DNA from: Kaistella faecalis
Lineage (GTDB): Bacteria > Bacteroidota > Bacteroidia > Flavobacteriales > Weeksellaceae
DNA length: 64,000 bases
Assembly: GCF_019195395.1 (NCBI RefSeq)
Contig: NZ_CP078067.1
Span: forward strand, 682,001-746,000
Reading direction: 5' to 3'
Below, in pieces: positions 19,211 to 28,371 of the stretch. Within the stretch, counting starts at the first letter, position 1, and each line of letters opens with the position of its first letter. Position numbers and translations under genes: made by a program. The notes under the pieces were generated by a model, which saw only the letters and a list, made by a program, of their open reading frames with translations, did not search any database and had not been told where the DNA came from.

Positions 19211-19864
19211 TTACTTCCGATTTTTGTTGTTGTGAAAATTTCTTCTTTTGTTTTGGCTGTTCTGTGCCTGATTCTGGTTGGTTCTGCCTGTGTTTTTGTT
19301 GGTTCTGCCGCTTGCGTAATAAATTTTACTTTTCTCGAGCGAGTCTAAACCGGTAAGATCTAGCCGGTTTTCCGAAAGATCTTTCAGATGTCTGAAAATT
19401 ACCTCGTCCTGTACATGTTCTTTGTTGTAAACATTGTAGGATTTTTTCATGTTGTTTGCGATGACCTGAATTAAGGCGTCTTTTTCGTCACCGGGCTCAA
19501 GCTCAATAGCTTTTTCGATGAGCTGAAGGATACTTTTCCCGTAAAATTTGAAATCCCCCTGAAGCTTTGGATATTCCATTTTTTTAGGTTTTTCACTAAG
19601 TTCTTCAATCGTGGGAAAGGGGTAAGGCGAATCTACATCCAGATCATAATTTGAAAGGATAAAAAGATGGTCCCAAAGCTTATGTTTATAGTTTTCTTCG
19701 TCGCGCAACTGGGGATTTCTCTGCCCCATAAAATCTACGATCGCCACTGCCATTTCATTCCGTTCTTCTTTTGTAGCCAGTTCTTTGCAGCGCTCAACAA
19801 GCTGCTGTATAATTCTGCCGTATTCGGGCATATGCAGTTGCGGTCTTGTGGTATTGTATTCCAT
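19211..19864 (-). CDS. DUF4290 family protein upstream of murA
   Basis: 217 residues, soluble, function unknown. The conserved part (about 1-180) starts MEYNTTRPQLHMPEYGRIIQ, the typical DUF4290 N terminus. The last 35 residues are a low-complexity Asn/Arg/Lys/Gln tail, possibly RNA- or surface-binding. It is 3 nt from murA, an arrangement I know from other flavobacteria, so a link with cell-wall synthesis is plausible but unproven. The -7 box at 19870-19877 leaves only 5 nt before the ATG, implying a leaderless mRNA for the unit. Confidence 0.85.
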   Translation of the reverse strand: MEYNTTRPQLHMPEYGRIIQQLVERCKELATKEERNEMAVAIVDFMGQRNPQLRDEENYKHKLWDHLFILSNYDLDVDSPYPFPTIEELSEKPKKMEYPKLQGDFKFYGKSILQLIEKAIELEPGDEKDALIQVIANNMKKSYNVYNKEHVQDEVIFRHLKDLSENRLDLTGLDSLEKSKIYYASGRTNKNTGRTNQNQAQNSQNKRRNFHNNKNRK

Positions 19865-19869
19865 GGGTG

Positions 19870-19877
19870 CAAATATA
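19870..19877 (-). promoter_or_regulatory. -7 promoter box of the DUF4290-murA unit, next to the ATG
   Basis: TATATTTG on the - strand fits TAnnTTTG. Five nucleotides separate it from the A of the ATG at 19864. Confidence 0.55.
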
Positions 19878-20042
19878 TTGAAATATTGAATAGAATGGTT
19901 TTTCTGTTGCAGAATAGATGAATAGATATACTATCAGAAATAATAGATTCGGCATATTTAAAGCAGGTAAAAAGTTCTGCCAGCATGATAAATAACATAT
20001 TTGAATAGTGGTTAGTATTAAGTTCATCATGGATAGTATTAT

Positions 20043-20050
20043 TATCTTTG
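20043..20050 (+). promoter_or_regulatory. -7 promoter box of the CotH gene
   Basis: TATCTTTG, 16 nt before the ATG at 20067. Confidence 0.6.
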
Positions 20051-20066
20051 ACCCAAATCATAATTA

Positions 20067-21749
20067 ATGTATCGTAAATTTTACTTCCTATTTTCGCCCT
20101 TTCTGTTATTTGGGCAGACCACTATCCACGAAAATTCTTATGCAATTGATTCGACCCGATCCATGATTGTTGTCAATCAAAAAATTACTGATCTTAACAC
20201 ATCATATCCCGGTGAAAAAGCTACTATCGCAATAGGTGACAACCTTTATGCGCTGGCCGATCCCGTGACGCACTTTGAAAGTGGTAAAGGCTATGAGATT
20301 AATCTAAATGGTAAATCTTTTACGCTCTATTTCTCTAATCTTCCTATGATAAGAATGACAACCACACGAGAAATTTCGGACTCTCCTAAAATTTTAGGCC
20401 ATTTTGAAATTAAAGTTCCTGAAACACCGTTGATTTCCTCAGCGATCGGAGTAGAATATCGAGGAGCCACCTCTCAGTCGTATCCCAAAAAATCCATGGA
20501 AATTGAATTTTGGTTGGATGACAATGGCAATGAAACGCAAGAATTTTCGTTACTGAACCTTCATAAAGGTGACAGCTACAACTTGCAAGCCATGTATAAT
20601 GAAAAACTTCGAATCAACAGCAAAACAAGTAACGAACTCTGGCAGAAAATATACCCAAATGTTCATTATAAAAACGATGAGAACGACGCTAAAAGCGGGG
20701 TCCAGATGAAGTACGCCGATTTATTTTTAAATGGTGAATACCGCGGAGTCTACGCAATAGGTGAAAAAGTGAACCGGAAACTCTTAAAACTGAAAAAAAA
20801 TGATAACACCGAAATAAAAGGCGAACTTTACAAGGGTGATCAGTGGGGCGGTGCTACAACTTTTACTGGGTTAATTCCTTTCGATAACAACTCCGACTTG
20901 TGGGATGGTTATGAGTATAAACACCCAAAAGACATTATTAGGTGGGAAAACCTCTATAATCTAATCGACTTCGTACTCAATGAAGATGATGAAACATTCA
21001 ACGCAATATATTCATCAAAATTGGATGTAGACAATATGGTTGATTATTTTATCTTCCTGAACCTAATACGTGCGACCGACAATACAGGTAAGAATATTTA
21101 TCTGGCAAAATACAAGAAAGATGGCCCATACTTTTATGTACCTTGGGATCTGGATGGTACCTTCGGATCAATATGGGACGGTACAGAAGAGAATGTCGTT
21201 GACGATCTGCTTTTTAACGGGCTTTACACAAGATTATGGCAGGAACCAGGTTTTCGCAGCAAACTTGCCGAAAGATGGGCGCACTTACGCACGAATATAA
21301 TAACCAAAGAAAACCTTGCAGAGATGCTGAACAATAACATAGAGAAACTTCGTAATAGTGGCGTATACGAAAGAGAAGCACGCGTTTGGGAAGCATATGA
21401 ATTCGCCCCTGACATGATAAATTACCAAACTAACTGGCTCGGAAGAAGAATAGATTTTCTGGATTCAATTATGAAGAGCCTAAGCACTACGGATGCTAAG
21501 TTAAAGAACAGCTCCTTATCAATCTACCCTAATCCTGCGTCAGAATTCTTCTACATCAATCCGGGAAACATTAGAAACGCAGACCTTCAAATTATCGATT
21601 TTTCCGGAATGCAAATTTTCAGTAAAAAATTTGGAAACATTACAACGCAAGTACAAATCCCCCTTAATAAAATTCCAGAAGGAATATATTTCGTAATTTT
21701 AAAAGGAGATGCGGAGGTCAAAACCGCGAGGCTCATTGTTAAAAAATAA
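20067..21749 (+). CDS. Secreted CotH kinase family protein with T9SS type A sorting domain
   Basis: 560 residues. A signal peptide ends near LLFGQ (residue 17). Residues about 110-420 form the CotH fold: YRGATSQSYPKKSMEIEF, FLNGEYRGVYAIGEKVNRKLLKL and YFYVPWDLDGTFGSIWDG match the ATP- and metal-binding motifs of CotH, a protein kinase-like enzyme first studied in Bacillus spore coats. Residues about 480-560 are a T9SS sorting domain (SIYPNPASEFFYI, EGIYFVILKGDAEV). An exported kinase that could phosphorylate surface proteins is one possibility, but the substrate is unknown. Codons such as ATA look more frequent than in the neighbours (by eye), which may indicate later acquisition. Confidence 0.88.
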   Translation: MYRKFYFLFSPFLLFGQTTIHENSYAIDSTRSMIVVNQKITDLNTSYPGEKATIAIGDNLYALADPVTHFESGKGYEINLNGKSFTLYFSNLPMIRMTTTREISDSPKILGHFEIKVPETPLISSAIGVEYRGATSQSYPKKSMEIEFWLDDNGNETQEFSLLNLHKGDSYNLQAMYNEKLRINSKTSNELWQKIYPNVHYKNDENDAKSGVQMKYADLFLNGEYRGVYAIGEKVNRKLLKLKKNDNTEIKGELYKGDQWGGATTFTGLIPFDNNSDLWDGYEYKHPKDIIRWENLYNLIDFVLNEDDETFNAIYSSKLDVDNMVDYFIFLNLIRATDNTGKNIYLAKYKKDGPYFYVPWDLDGTFGSIWDGTEENVVDDLLFNGLYTRLWQEPGFRSKLAERWAHLRTNIITKENLAEMLNNNIEKLRNSGVYEREARVWEAYEFAPDMINYQTNWLGRRIDFLDSIMKSLSTTDAKLKNSSLSIYPNPASEFFYINPGNIRNADLQIIDFSGMQIFSKKFGNITTQVQIPLNKIPEGIYFVILKGDAEVKTARLIVKK

Positions 21750-21771
21750 GGTGGGTAAATATGCAAAGGTT

Positions 21772-21797
21772 AATGTCCGGAATTTTTTCCGGACATT
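21772..21797. terminator. Bidirectional terminator hairpin
   Basis: aatgtccgg / ccggacatt, 9-bp perfect stem with a T-rich loop, between the convergent CotH and DCC genes. Confidence 0.8.
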
Positions 21798-21815
21798 ATT
21801 AGTTTATATGCATTT

Positions 21816-22220
21816 CTAATATACAAATTGTTTGCGTTCCTCCAGACTGGGCAGAAAACATTTTTGTTTAGCAATATTCTGGCGGTGTTTTGCCACAATA
21901 TCATAGAAAAAATCCGTAAGTGATGACGGAAGCATACTTAAGTTGCTGAACAGTTTGTATTTTCCTCCTAAGATCTTAGCAATTTCAAAAGCAGCGTGAG
22001 ATTTAGTTTTGTAATATAAATTCGGCTTCCAAATATAAAGGGTGTTTAAATTCCGGTTTTCCAGATTTCTTTCTTTCAAAAATTTTTGGCCAAAATCAGA
22101 CTGTAACGCCGAAAAAAGAAACTGTTTCCGGCGGTCATTTTTAAGAATCCACTGTACCCAGAAATTGCACATTCCGCAATCGCCGTCGTAAAAAACGTAG
22201 TATTTGGAGGAATCTGTCAT
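21816..22220 (-). CDS. Thiol-disulfide oxidoreductase DCC family protein (DUF393)
   Basis: 134 residues with the family motif YDGDCGMCNFWVQW containing C15 and C18, and a thioredoxin-like small fold predicted from family knowledge. The true reaction is unknown. It overlaps the haem-binding protein gene by 4 nt (ATGA), so the two are translationally coupled. Pairing with a CxxCH protein suggests a redox or haem-related role, but this is inference. Confidence 0.85.
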   Translation of the reverse strand: MTDSSKYYVFYDGDCGMCNFWVQWILKNDRRKQFLFSALQSDFGQKFLKERNLENRNLNTLYIWKPNLYYKTKSHAAFEIAKILGGKYKLFSNLSMLPSSLTDFFYDIVAKHRQNIAKQKCFLPSLEERKQFVY

Positions 22221-22699
22221 TTTTTCGAAGTTTCAGCCGGCAGATCGTTCATCATCCGGATTTCTTTCTCTACGGATTTTAAATACTGGACAATCTCCTG
22301 TTTTTGAGCTTCAGTAAATTTGGCTTCCGGATGGGCTATAATATAAGAATCCAGAGGCATTTCACCTTTTTCAATCATTTCTACGGCTTCGAAAAGTTTA
22401 TGCGCTTGACGCTTCGGTTCGTACGTCGCAAAAGTAGAAAAATTCAGTTCCTTTCTTCCTTCATCAATATGGTCTTTAAGGAACCAAGCAATAGGCTGCA
22501 CATTTGAATACCATGGATATTTTGACTCATTACTGTGACAGTCGTAGCAACCGTTTCTAATTAACTTTGCGGTAGATTCCGATGTATTCTTAATGGTCAG
22601 AAAATCCATTCCCGGTGTTGGAGCGGGATTATTTTTATCAATTGGAAAGAACTGAACGAAGACAATAGCTACCAGAAGTATTACAAGTACTTTTTTCAT
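22217..22699 (-). CDS. Haem-binding domain protein with CxxCH motif, membrane-anchored or periplasmic
   Basis: 160 residues. The N-terminal hydrophobic segment (2-19) is a signal or anchor. The single c-type haem motif CYDCH (C51, C54, H55) lies in the sequence RNGCYDCHSNESKYPWYSNVQP, typical of the Haem_bd family of small periplasmic cytochrome-like proteins. A later His/Met-rich helical part (Met in EKGEMPLDSY) could give the distal ligand. It is the first gene of a pair with the DCC oxidoreductase, with a 4-nt overlap. Confidence 0.87.
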   Translation of the reverse strand: MKKVLVILLVAIVFVQFFPIDKNNPAPTPGMDFLTIKNTSESTAKLIRNGCYDCHSNESKYPWYSNVQPIAWFLKDHIDEGRKELNFSTFATYEPKRQAHKLFEAVEMIEKGEMPLDSYIIAHPEAKFTEAQKQEIVQYLKSVEKEIRMMNDLPAETSKK

Positions 22700-22854
22700 T
22701 TTAAAGCTTTTATATTGTGAATTTACTCATTTATTTTCAAAGTTTTTGAAATTGTAACCAACTTCAAAGCAACATTAAAGATTCTTTTTATTGAAATATT
22801 ACACGTGATAGATTTTATAAATCAAAAATCATTTTTTAATTGATAAAAATACAG

Positions 22855-22862
22855 TACTTTTG
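22855..22862 (+). promoter_or_regulatory. -7 promoter box of the peroxiredoxin unit
   Basis: TACTTTTG, 27 nt before the ATG at 22890. No peroxide-responsive operator is recognisable in the AT-rich upstream sequence. Confidence 0.6.
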
Positions 22863-22889
22863 CAGTGTTGAAATTTAAAACCAAATAAT

Positions 22890-23528
22890 ATGTCTTTAGT
22901 AGGAAAAAAATTCCCAAATATTGGGATTGATGCAATGAGCGAAATGGGTGATGATTTAATCATCAATATCTTTGAAGAAGCTACCAAAAACCAACAGAAA
23001 GTTCTTTTATTCTGGTACCCGAAAGATTTTACTTTCGTTTGCCCAACTGAACTTCACGCGTTTCAGGATGCTTTAGGAGAATTCGAAAAAAGAAATACCA
23101 AAGTGATCGGCGCATCTTGCGACACCAACGAAGTGCACTTCGCGTGGTTGAACACCGCAAAAGAAAACGGCGGAATCGAAGGAGTTACCTATCCAATACT
23201 TGCAGATACGCACAGACAACTGGCAAATATCCTGGGAATCGTAGATCAGGATTTCGAATATGATGCAGAAGGAAACGAAATCTTTACAGGTTCGAACGTT
23301 ACTTACAGAGCAACTTATCTGATTGATGAAACAGGAAAAATCTTCCACGAAGCGGTTAACGATATGCCTTTAGGAAGAAATGTAAAAGAATTCTTACGAC
23401 TGATTGATGCTTACACGCACGTTCAGAAACATGGTGAAGTTTGCCCTGCAAACTGGGAAGAAGGTAAAGAAGCAATGCAGGCTAACAGAGCTTCAACTGC
23501 TGAATACCTTGCAAATCACCAAAACTAA
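22890..23528 (+). CDS. Peroxiredoxin, typical 2-Cys AhpC/Prx1 type
   Basis: Reduces hydrogen peroxide and organic hydroperoxides in the cytosol. The peroxidatic C51 sits in FTFVCPTE and the resolving C185 in GEVCPANW, so this is a typical 2-Cys enzyme of 212 residues. The downstream thioredoxin (15 nt away) is its probable reductant, and the small gene after it completes a three-gene cassette ending at a strong terminator. There is no AhpF in the window. Confidence 0.94.
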   Translation: MSLVGKKFPNIGIDAMSEMGDDLIINIFEEATKNQQKVLLFWYPKDFTFVCPTELHAFQDALGEFEKRNTKVIGASCDTNEVHFAWLNTAKENGGIEGVTYPILADTHRQLANILGIVDQDFEYDAEGNEIFTGSNVTYRATYLIDETGKIFHEAVNDMPLGRNVKEFLRLIDAYTHVQKHGEVCPANWEEGKEAMQANRASTAEYLANHQN

Positions 23529-23543
23529 TTAAAAACAACTGAA

Positions 23544-23852
23544 ATGTACACAGAATTAACAGAAGATGCCTTGCAGCAGATTGTTGCAGATAATGAAAAA
23601 GTGGTTGTACAGTACGGTGCAACATGGTGTGGCAACTGCAGAATTATGAAGCCGAAGTTCAAGAAACTTGCTGCCGAAAACGAAGACATTCCGTTCTATT
23701 ATGTAGATGCAGAAAAACTTCCGGAAAGCAGAAAGCTGGCGAAAGTCGACAATCTGCCAACGTTTGCCATTTTTAAAAACGGCGAATTGGTTAATCAGGT
23801 TCAGACCAACCAGGCAGAAAGTCTTATTAATCTTTTTAAAGAATTAAATTAA
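23544..23852 (+). CDS. Thioredoxin family protein (CGNC active site)
   Basis: 102 residues, a single thioredoxin fold without signal peptide. The active site is WCGNC (C29, C32) rather than the classical WCGPC, and the cis-Pro is in NLPTFAIF. Asn in place of Pro is expected to raise or alter redox potential. Its place between the peroxiredoxin and a small conserved gene suggests a dedicated electron donor to the peroxiredoxin. Stop and next start overlap (TAATG). Confidence 0.9.
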   Translation: MYTELTEDALQQIVADNEKVVVQYGATWCGNCRIMKPKFKKLAAENEDIPFYYVDAEKLPESRKLAKVDNLPTFAIFKNGELVNQVQTNQAESLINLFKELN

Positions 23853-24100
23853 TGAAACTACCAATAATCCGACAGTTTTATCAGACCCAAAGTGCTGAAA
23901 ACCTTGAAAAAACTTTAGAAGTATTAGAGGCGTTTACAGAATTCCGAGGAACTACTGAAGAAGACTTAAATGTTGCGGGTGAATTAATTACCAATATTTG
24001 CGGAGCGCTGGAAGTTCACAGCAACGTAAATAACGGAATGACGGAAAGGGATGCACTGAACGGTTTTGCCCAGAAAGTACTGGGTTCCATCGATAAATAA
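23852..24100 (+). CDS. Small conserved protein of the peroxiredoxin-thioredoxin cassette (probably DUF6952)
   Basis: 82 residues, acidic and predicted helical, no membrane segment, one Cys (ITNICGALEV). I recognise it only as a small flavobacterial family that follows peroxiredoxin and thioredoxin genes, probably the one catalogued as DUF6952. The start overlaps the thioredoxin stop by one base. A role as regulatory or adaptor subunit in peroxide detoxification is inference from context. Confidence 0.75.
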   Translation: MKLPIIRQFYQTQSAENLEKTLEVLEAFTEFRGTTEEDLNVAGELITNICGALEVHSNVNNGMTERDALNGFAQKVLGSIDK

Positions 24101-24116
24101 GAAAAATCTTATACAT

Positions 24117-24145
24117 AAAATGGCGGGAAATTTTCCCGCCATTTT
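24117..24145. terminator. Strong bidirectional terminator
   Basis: A 14-bp perfect stem aaaatggcgggaaa / tttcccgccatttt, almost without loop, with T tails on both strands. It separates the peroxiredoxin cassette from the convergent lipoprotein gene. Confidence 0.9.
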
Positions 24146-24159
24146 TCTTTTAACAGCTG

Positions 24160-24669
24160 TTAATCATTACGTTTGCCTTTCCCTTTCTTGAATTTTTTAT
24201 TGTTTTTGTCAGACTTTTCACTGAACTTTCGGTAATCTTTGGTGTTTTTCTTGTCATCATCATATCGCCAGTCCACATTACGGTTGTTACTCCAGTTAGC
24301 ATTTCTTTTTTTTACCTGGCCCGGCGCGTAATCTTTAGCGCTTCCGCCATAGACCTTCTTGGCCTGTCCCGGTGGCAGGTTTTGATTGTTACGCGGATAG
24401 TTACCTCTGTTGTCTCCGCTTCTGGTAATGATTCCCGGTCTGCCGTAAACATCACCTGTTCTTACAACCCTGCCGTTCTGGTAAACGTTTCCGTTTCGGT
24501 CACGGTACACATCACCCTGTCTGTAAACCGTTCCGTCCGGAGTTCTGTAAACACCACCGTTGGGATAATTGTTTGGATAATTGTTTCCGTAAACATCATT
24601 AGCAGCACCACAGGAGGCTAAAGTAAAAGCAAGCCCTGCGGCTGCTATTATTTTAAATAGATTTTTCAT
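24160..24669 (-). CDS. Small basic lipoprotein with tandem VYR/GNVY-type repeats
   Basis: 169 residues. A lipoprotein signal peptide ends in LASCG with Cys20 as lipidation site. The mature part has short imperfect repeats (GVYRTPDGTVYRQGDVYRDRNG, GNVYQNGRVVRTGDVYG), then PPGQAKKVYG and a PGQVKK copy, and a strongly Lys/Asn/Asp-rich C terminus. No enzyme motif is seen. Probably anchored in the outer or inner membrane with the basic tail exposed. Function unknown. Confidence 0.75.
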   Translation of the reverse strand: MKNLFKIIAAAGLAFTLASCGAANDVYGNNYPNNYPNGGVYRTPDGTVYRQGDVYRDRNGNVYQNGRVVRTGDVYGRPGIITRSGDNRGNYPRNNQNLPPGQAKKVYGGSAKDYAPGQVKKRNANWSNNRNVDWRYDDDKKNTKDYRKFSEKSDKNNKKFKKGKGKRND

Positions 24670-24752
24670 TTTTAAAAATTTAATAATTTAACATAACATC
24701 TCAATACTAATGCCAAACTTTAAGTTTTATTGTGCCCCAGAATGAAATTTAT

Positions 24753-25250
24753 TTAAATTCCTACAGTTTTGCTACGGCGCTCCAGCAATACCACGTCTCG
24801 CCAAACCCCGTTCATCTGCCCAAATTTCTCACGATTCCCCACCCTCCTGAAACCGAATTTTTCATGAATGATGATGCTCGGGCGGTTTTCCGGAAAAATT
24901 GCTGCCTGAAGCATCCAGAATCCATGTTCTTCGCTTGCCAGAATCAGCTTCTTCAGCAGCATCGATCCAAGACCTTTGCCCTGCGCTGGATTCCCGAGGT
25001 AAATACTTACTTCTGCAACACCTTTAAAACAGTCCCGGCTGCTGATAGGCTGCAGTGCTGCCCACCCAAGGATTTCCTCATTTTCATTTTCCAGCACAAG
25101 CCGGCAGTGGTTGACAAATTTGGCATCCCAGGCTTCCCAGGAAGGGGCATCCAAATCAAATGTTGCATTGCCGCCTGCAATTCCCTCCTCGAAAATTTCA
25201 ATTACTCTGGCGCTGTCGCCGGCCTGCATATTCCGAATCTCGTAACTCAT
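24753..25250 (-). CDS. GNAT N-acetyltransferase (phosphinothricin/MnaT-like)
   Basis: 165-residue cytosolic acetyltransferase. The acetyl-CoA-binding motif A reads VSIYLGNPAQGKGLGSMLLKKL (Q/RxxGxG/A), followed by GFWMLQAAIFPENRPSIIIHEKFGFRRVG. The N-terminal start SYEIRNMQAGDSARVIEIFEEGIA resembles the subgroup of phosphinothricin and methionine-sulfone acetyltransferases. The natural substrate is not evident. Single gene between the lipoprotein gene and uvrA on the same strand. Confidence 0.87.
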   Translation of the reverse strand: MSYEIRNMQAGDSARVIEIFEEGIAGGNATFDLDAPSWEAWDAKFVNHCRLVLENENEEILGWAALQPISSRDCFKGVAEVSIYLGNPAQGKGLGSMLLKKLILASEEHGFWMLQAAIFPENRPSIIIHEKFGFRRVGNREKFGQMNGVWRDVVLLERRSKTVGI

Positions 25251-25297
25251 CCTTAAATATTTTACTGCTGATTATCACCGATAAAATTAAAACAAAA

Positions 25298-25317
25298 ACC
25301 GGAAACTGAGTTCCGGT
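25298..25317 (-). terminator. Terminator of uvrA
   Basis: accggaa / ttccggt stem with six-base loop; TTTTTG follows on the - strand. Confidence 0.75.
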
Positions 25318-25342
25318 CTTTTAATATTATTTATATATATAT

Positions 25343-28174
25343 TTACTCAAGTTCCCGCTTAAGAAATTTCGCAGTAAGGCTTTTTTTCGATCGGGCGACT
25401 TCCTCCGGAGTTCCTTTGGCAATAATTTCTCCGCCTTTATTACCGCCTTCCATACCGATATCGATAATATGGTCGGCAAGTTTAATAACATCCAAATTAT
25501 GCTCGATAATAATGAAAGAGTTCCCCAAATCCACGAGTTTATTAATGGCTTCCATCAGCACTTTTACATCTTCAAAATGCAGTCCTGTGGTAGGTTCATC
25601 CAGAATATAGAGCGTGTTGCCGGTCTGTCTTTTTGCCAGCTCGGTTGCCAGTTTAATCCGCTGTGCTTCACCGCCGGAAAGCGTTGTAGACTGTTGCCCC
25701 AGCGTGATATACCCTAGCCCAACATCCTGCAGCGTTTTCACTTTTGCGTAGATTTTAGGGATCGGCTGGAAGAATTCGGTCGCTTCATCAATAGTCATTT
25801 CCAGCACATCGGAAATCGATTTTCCTTTATAGCGGACTTCCAAGGTTTCTCTGTTGAAACGTTTGCCATTACAGGTTTCACAATGTACATATACATCGGG
25901 AAGGAAGTTCATTTCAATCACCTTCAAACCGCCCCCCTGACAGGTTTCGCATCTTCCGCCTTTAACATTGAAAGAAAATCTGCCGGCTTTGTAACCGCGG
26001 ATTTTAGACTCCGGAAGTTCCGCAAAAAGATTCCGTATGTCAGTAAACATACCGGTATAAGTGGCCGGATTAGAACGCGGAGTTCTGCCAATCGGCGCCT
26101 GATCTACATCAACAATTTTATCGATATGATCAATTCCTTCAACTTTCTTATAAGGCAACGGCTCCTGCACGGCTCTGTAAAAATGGCGGTTAAGGATCGG
26201 ATATAACGTTCCGTTGATAAGCGAAGACTTTCCGCTTCCTGAAATCCCCGTAACAACTACAAGTTTTCCCAAAGGAATTTCCAGGTTTACATTTTTAAGG
26301 TTGTTGCCTGTAGCGCCTTTAAGCAAAATTGATTTACCGTTGCCTTCACGTCTCTTTTCTGGAATTTCTATTTTGCGTTTTCCCGTCATATAATCTGCAG
26401 TTACCGTATCAGCATTCAGTAAATCTTTTGGTTTGCCCTGCCAGAGGATTTCACCACCGAATTTACCGGCACGTGGCCCAATATCCAAAACCTCATCCGC
26501 TTCCAGAATCATGTCTTTGTCATGTTCCACAACAATCACAGAATTTCCGATATCCCTCAGGTTTTTAAGGGAATTAATGAGTCTTTCGTTATCACGTTGA
26601 TGAAGCCCGATTGAAGGTTCATCAAGAATATAAAGTACATTCACCAACTGAGAACCAATCTGTGTTGCCAACCGGATCCGTTGGGATTCTCCCCCCGACA
26701 GGGTTCGAGAACTTCGGCTGAGACTCAGATAATCCAAGCCAACATCCAGCAGAAACTGAAGGCGGGTTTTAATTTCTTTGAGAATTTCATGTGCGATGAC
26801 TTTATTTTTCTCGCTGAACTTGTCTTCAACATCATTCAGCCAATCCATTAAATCAAGCAAAGAGAGACCGTTGATTTCAGCGATATTCTTACCGTCGATT
26901 TTAAAACTTAAACTTGAAGGCTGCAACCGCGTCCCTTTACATTCAGGACAGGTTTCTTCAGTCGTAAAATGTCTTTCGAGGAGAATCGCGTCATAACTTT
27001 CCTTGTCCTCTATCATCTCGTTGATCAGGGAAACCAATCCGTCGAAATTAACCTTAATTTTCTTCGTAATTCCCGCGTATTTGAGGTCTTTGCTGAATTC
27101 CTTGTGACAGCCGTTGTAAATATAATCAAGCGCTTCGGCAGGAATATCTTTAAAAGGCGTCGCCAGTCCGAGACCGAAAATTTCGAGGATATTTTTAATC
27201 TGACCGAGAATCCATTTGTTGGACTTGATGTCTTCCAATGGCAGCAAACCTCCCTGGTTGATGGAAAGCTTTGGGTTTTCTACAAAATAATCGGTATTTA
27301 CCTTTTTTACGGTGCCTAGTCCTTTGCAGTACGGACAGCTCCCTTTCGGTGAATTGAAGGAAAAGGTATTGGGTTCCGGCAAAGCCAGAGAATGACCACT
27401 TTCTGAATCCATCAGGTTTTTTGAAAAATATTCGATGTCCTCTCCTCCGAGTTTCTGAATTCCTATTATTCCTTCACCCATCTGCATGGCGGTTCGCAGG
27501 GATTTTTCCATGCGACTTTCGGAGGCGTTTTCCCCGATAATCCAGCGGTCGATAACAATATCGATATCATGGGTTTTATAACGGTCGAGTTTTAAATCAG
27601 CCTCAATATCCTGCAGTTCACCGTCGATTCTCGCCTGGCCATAGCCTTTCTTCGACATCTGTATAAAAAGTTCGTGATAATGTCCTTTCCGCGATCTCAC
27701 GACTGGCGCCAGTAACATCACTTTTTCCCCTTTATAATTTTCTTTAATGACGTAGATAATTTGCTCTTCCGTATAACTCACGAGTTTCTTGCCGGAATTC
27801 AGGGAGTACGCATCCGAGACTCTGGCAAAAAGCAACCTGAGATAATCGTAAAGTTCGGTAACGGTTCCTACGGTAGAACGCGGGTTTTTATTCGTGGTTT
27901 TCTGTTCAATAGCGATTACGGGAGAAAGCCCATCGATTTTATCGACATCTGGTCTTTCAAGGCCACCCAGAAACTGTCTTGCGTAGGCGGAGAAGGTTTC
28001 GATATACCTGCGCTGCCCTTCTGCAAATATAGTATCGAAAGCCAGGGAAGATTTTCCGCTGCCTGATAATCCGGTAATTACTACGAGTTCATTACGCGGG
28101 ATTTTAACCGAAATATTTTTCAGGTTGTGCTCACGGGCACCGTAAATTTCTATATATTCTTTAGAATCTTTCAT
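25343..28174 (-). CDS. uvrA: Excinuclease ABC subunit A
   Basis: DNA damage sensor of nucleotide excision repair, working with UvrB and UvrC. 943 residues with two ABC ATPase halves: Walker [10 protein letters not shown] (about 34-42) and GISGSGKSS (about 642), signatures [14 protein letters not shown] and [14 protein letters not shown], and Walker B ILDEPS / ILDEPT. Zinc modules are seen at CPYCKG, CPECKG and CETCQGGG...CETCNGK. Full length. A -7 box lies at 28210-28217 and a terminator at 25298-25317, so it is monocistronic. I see no SOS box. Confidence 0.98.
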   Translation of the reverse strand: MKDSKEYIEIYGAREHNLKNISVKIPRNELVVITGLSGSGKSSLAFDTIFAEGQRRYIETFSAYARQFLGGLERPDVDKIDGLSPVIAIEQKTTNKNPRSTVGTVTELYDYLRLLFARVSDAYSLNSGKKLVSYTEEQIIYVIKENYKGEKVMLLAPVVRSRKGHYHELFIQMSKKGYGQARIDGELQDIEADLKLDRYKTHDIDIVIDRWIIGENASESRMEKSLRTAMQMGEGIIGIQKLGGEDIEYFSKNLMDSESGHSLALPEPNTFSFNSPKGSCPYCKGLGTVKKVNTDYFVENPKLSINQGGLLPLEDIKSNKWILGQIKNILEIFGLGLATPFKDIPAEALDYIYNGCHKEFSKDLKYAGITKKIKVNFDGLVSLINEMIEDKESYDAILLERHFTTEETCPECKGTRLQPSSLSFKIDGKNIAEINGLSLLDLMDWLNDVEDKFSEKNKVIAHEILKEIKTRLQFLLDVGLDYLSLSRSSRTLSGGESQRIRLATQIGSQLVNVLYILDEPSIGLHQRDNERLINSLKNLRDIGNSVIVVEHDKDMILEADEVLDIGPRAGKFGGEILWQGKPKDLLNADTVTADYMTGKRKIEIPEKRREGNGKSILLKGATGNNLKNVNLEIPLGKLVVVTGISGSGKSSLINGTLYPILNRHFYRAVQEPLPYKKVEGIDHIDKIVDVDQAPIGRTPRSNPATYTGMFTDIRNLFAELPESKIRGYKAGRFSFNVKGGRCETCQGGGLKVIEMNFLPDVYVHCETCNGKRFNRETLEVRYKGKSISDVLEMTIDEATEFFQPIPKIYAKVKTLQDVGLGYITLGQQSTTLSGGEAQRIKLATELAKRQTGNTLYILDEPTTGLHFEDVKVLMEAINKLVDLGNSFIIIEHNLDVIKLADHIIDIGMEGGNKGGEIIAKGTPEEVARSKKSLTAKFLKRELE

Positions 28175-28209
28175 TTTTATACTCCCAAAACTTCAATTTT
28201 TGGGATTTG

Positions 28210-28217
28210 CAAAAATA
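28210..28217 (-). promoter_or_regulatory. -7 promoter box of uvrA
   Basis: TATTTTTG on the - strand, 35 nt upstream of the ATG at 28174. The leader contains a weak inverted repeat around the cccaaaa / tttttggg bases at 28189-28205. Confidence 0.6.
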
Positions 28218-28340
28218 CGTAATTTTTAGGGCATAAGAAACTGAGAGTTATAATTGTAGTGAAAATGAATTTCCCGATTTTGGTTTCATCCTGGGCCACA
28301 GAACGTGAAGTAATTTTTCAGAAATAAGAACTAAGCACAA

Positions 28341-28371
28341 AAAATGGATTACAGAAAACTGTAACCCATTT
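28341..28371 (-). terminator. Terminator downstream of tRNA-Ala
   Basis: aaatggattacag / ctgtaacccattt forms a stem with a four-base loop. Six T residues follow on the - strand. The right arm touches the encoded CCA of the tRNA. Confidence 0.75.

Noticed and set aside
19735..20061. 108-codon - strand ORF before CotH
   Set aside because: Overlaps the start of DUF4290 out of frame and its promoter; no recognisable protein features.
24732..25256. 174-codon + strand ORF opposite the GNAT gene
   Set aside because: Antisense shadow of a well-supported acetyltransferase.
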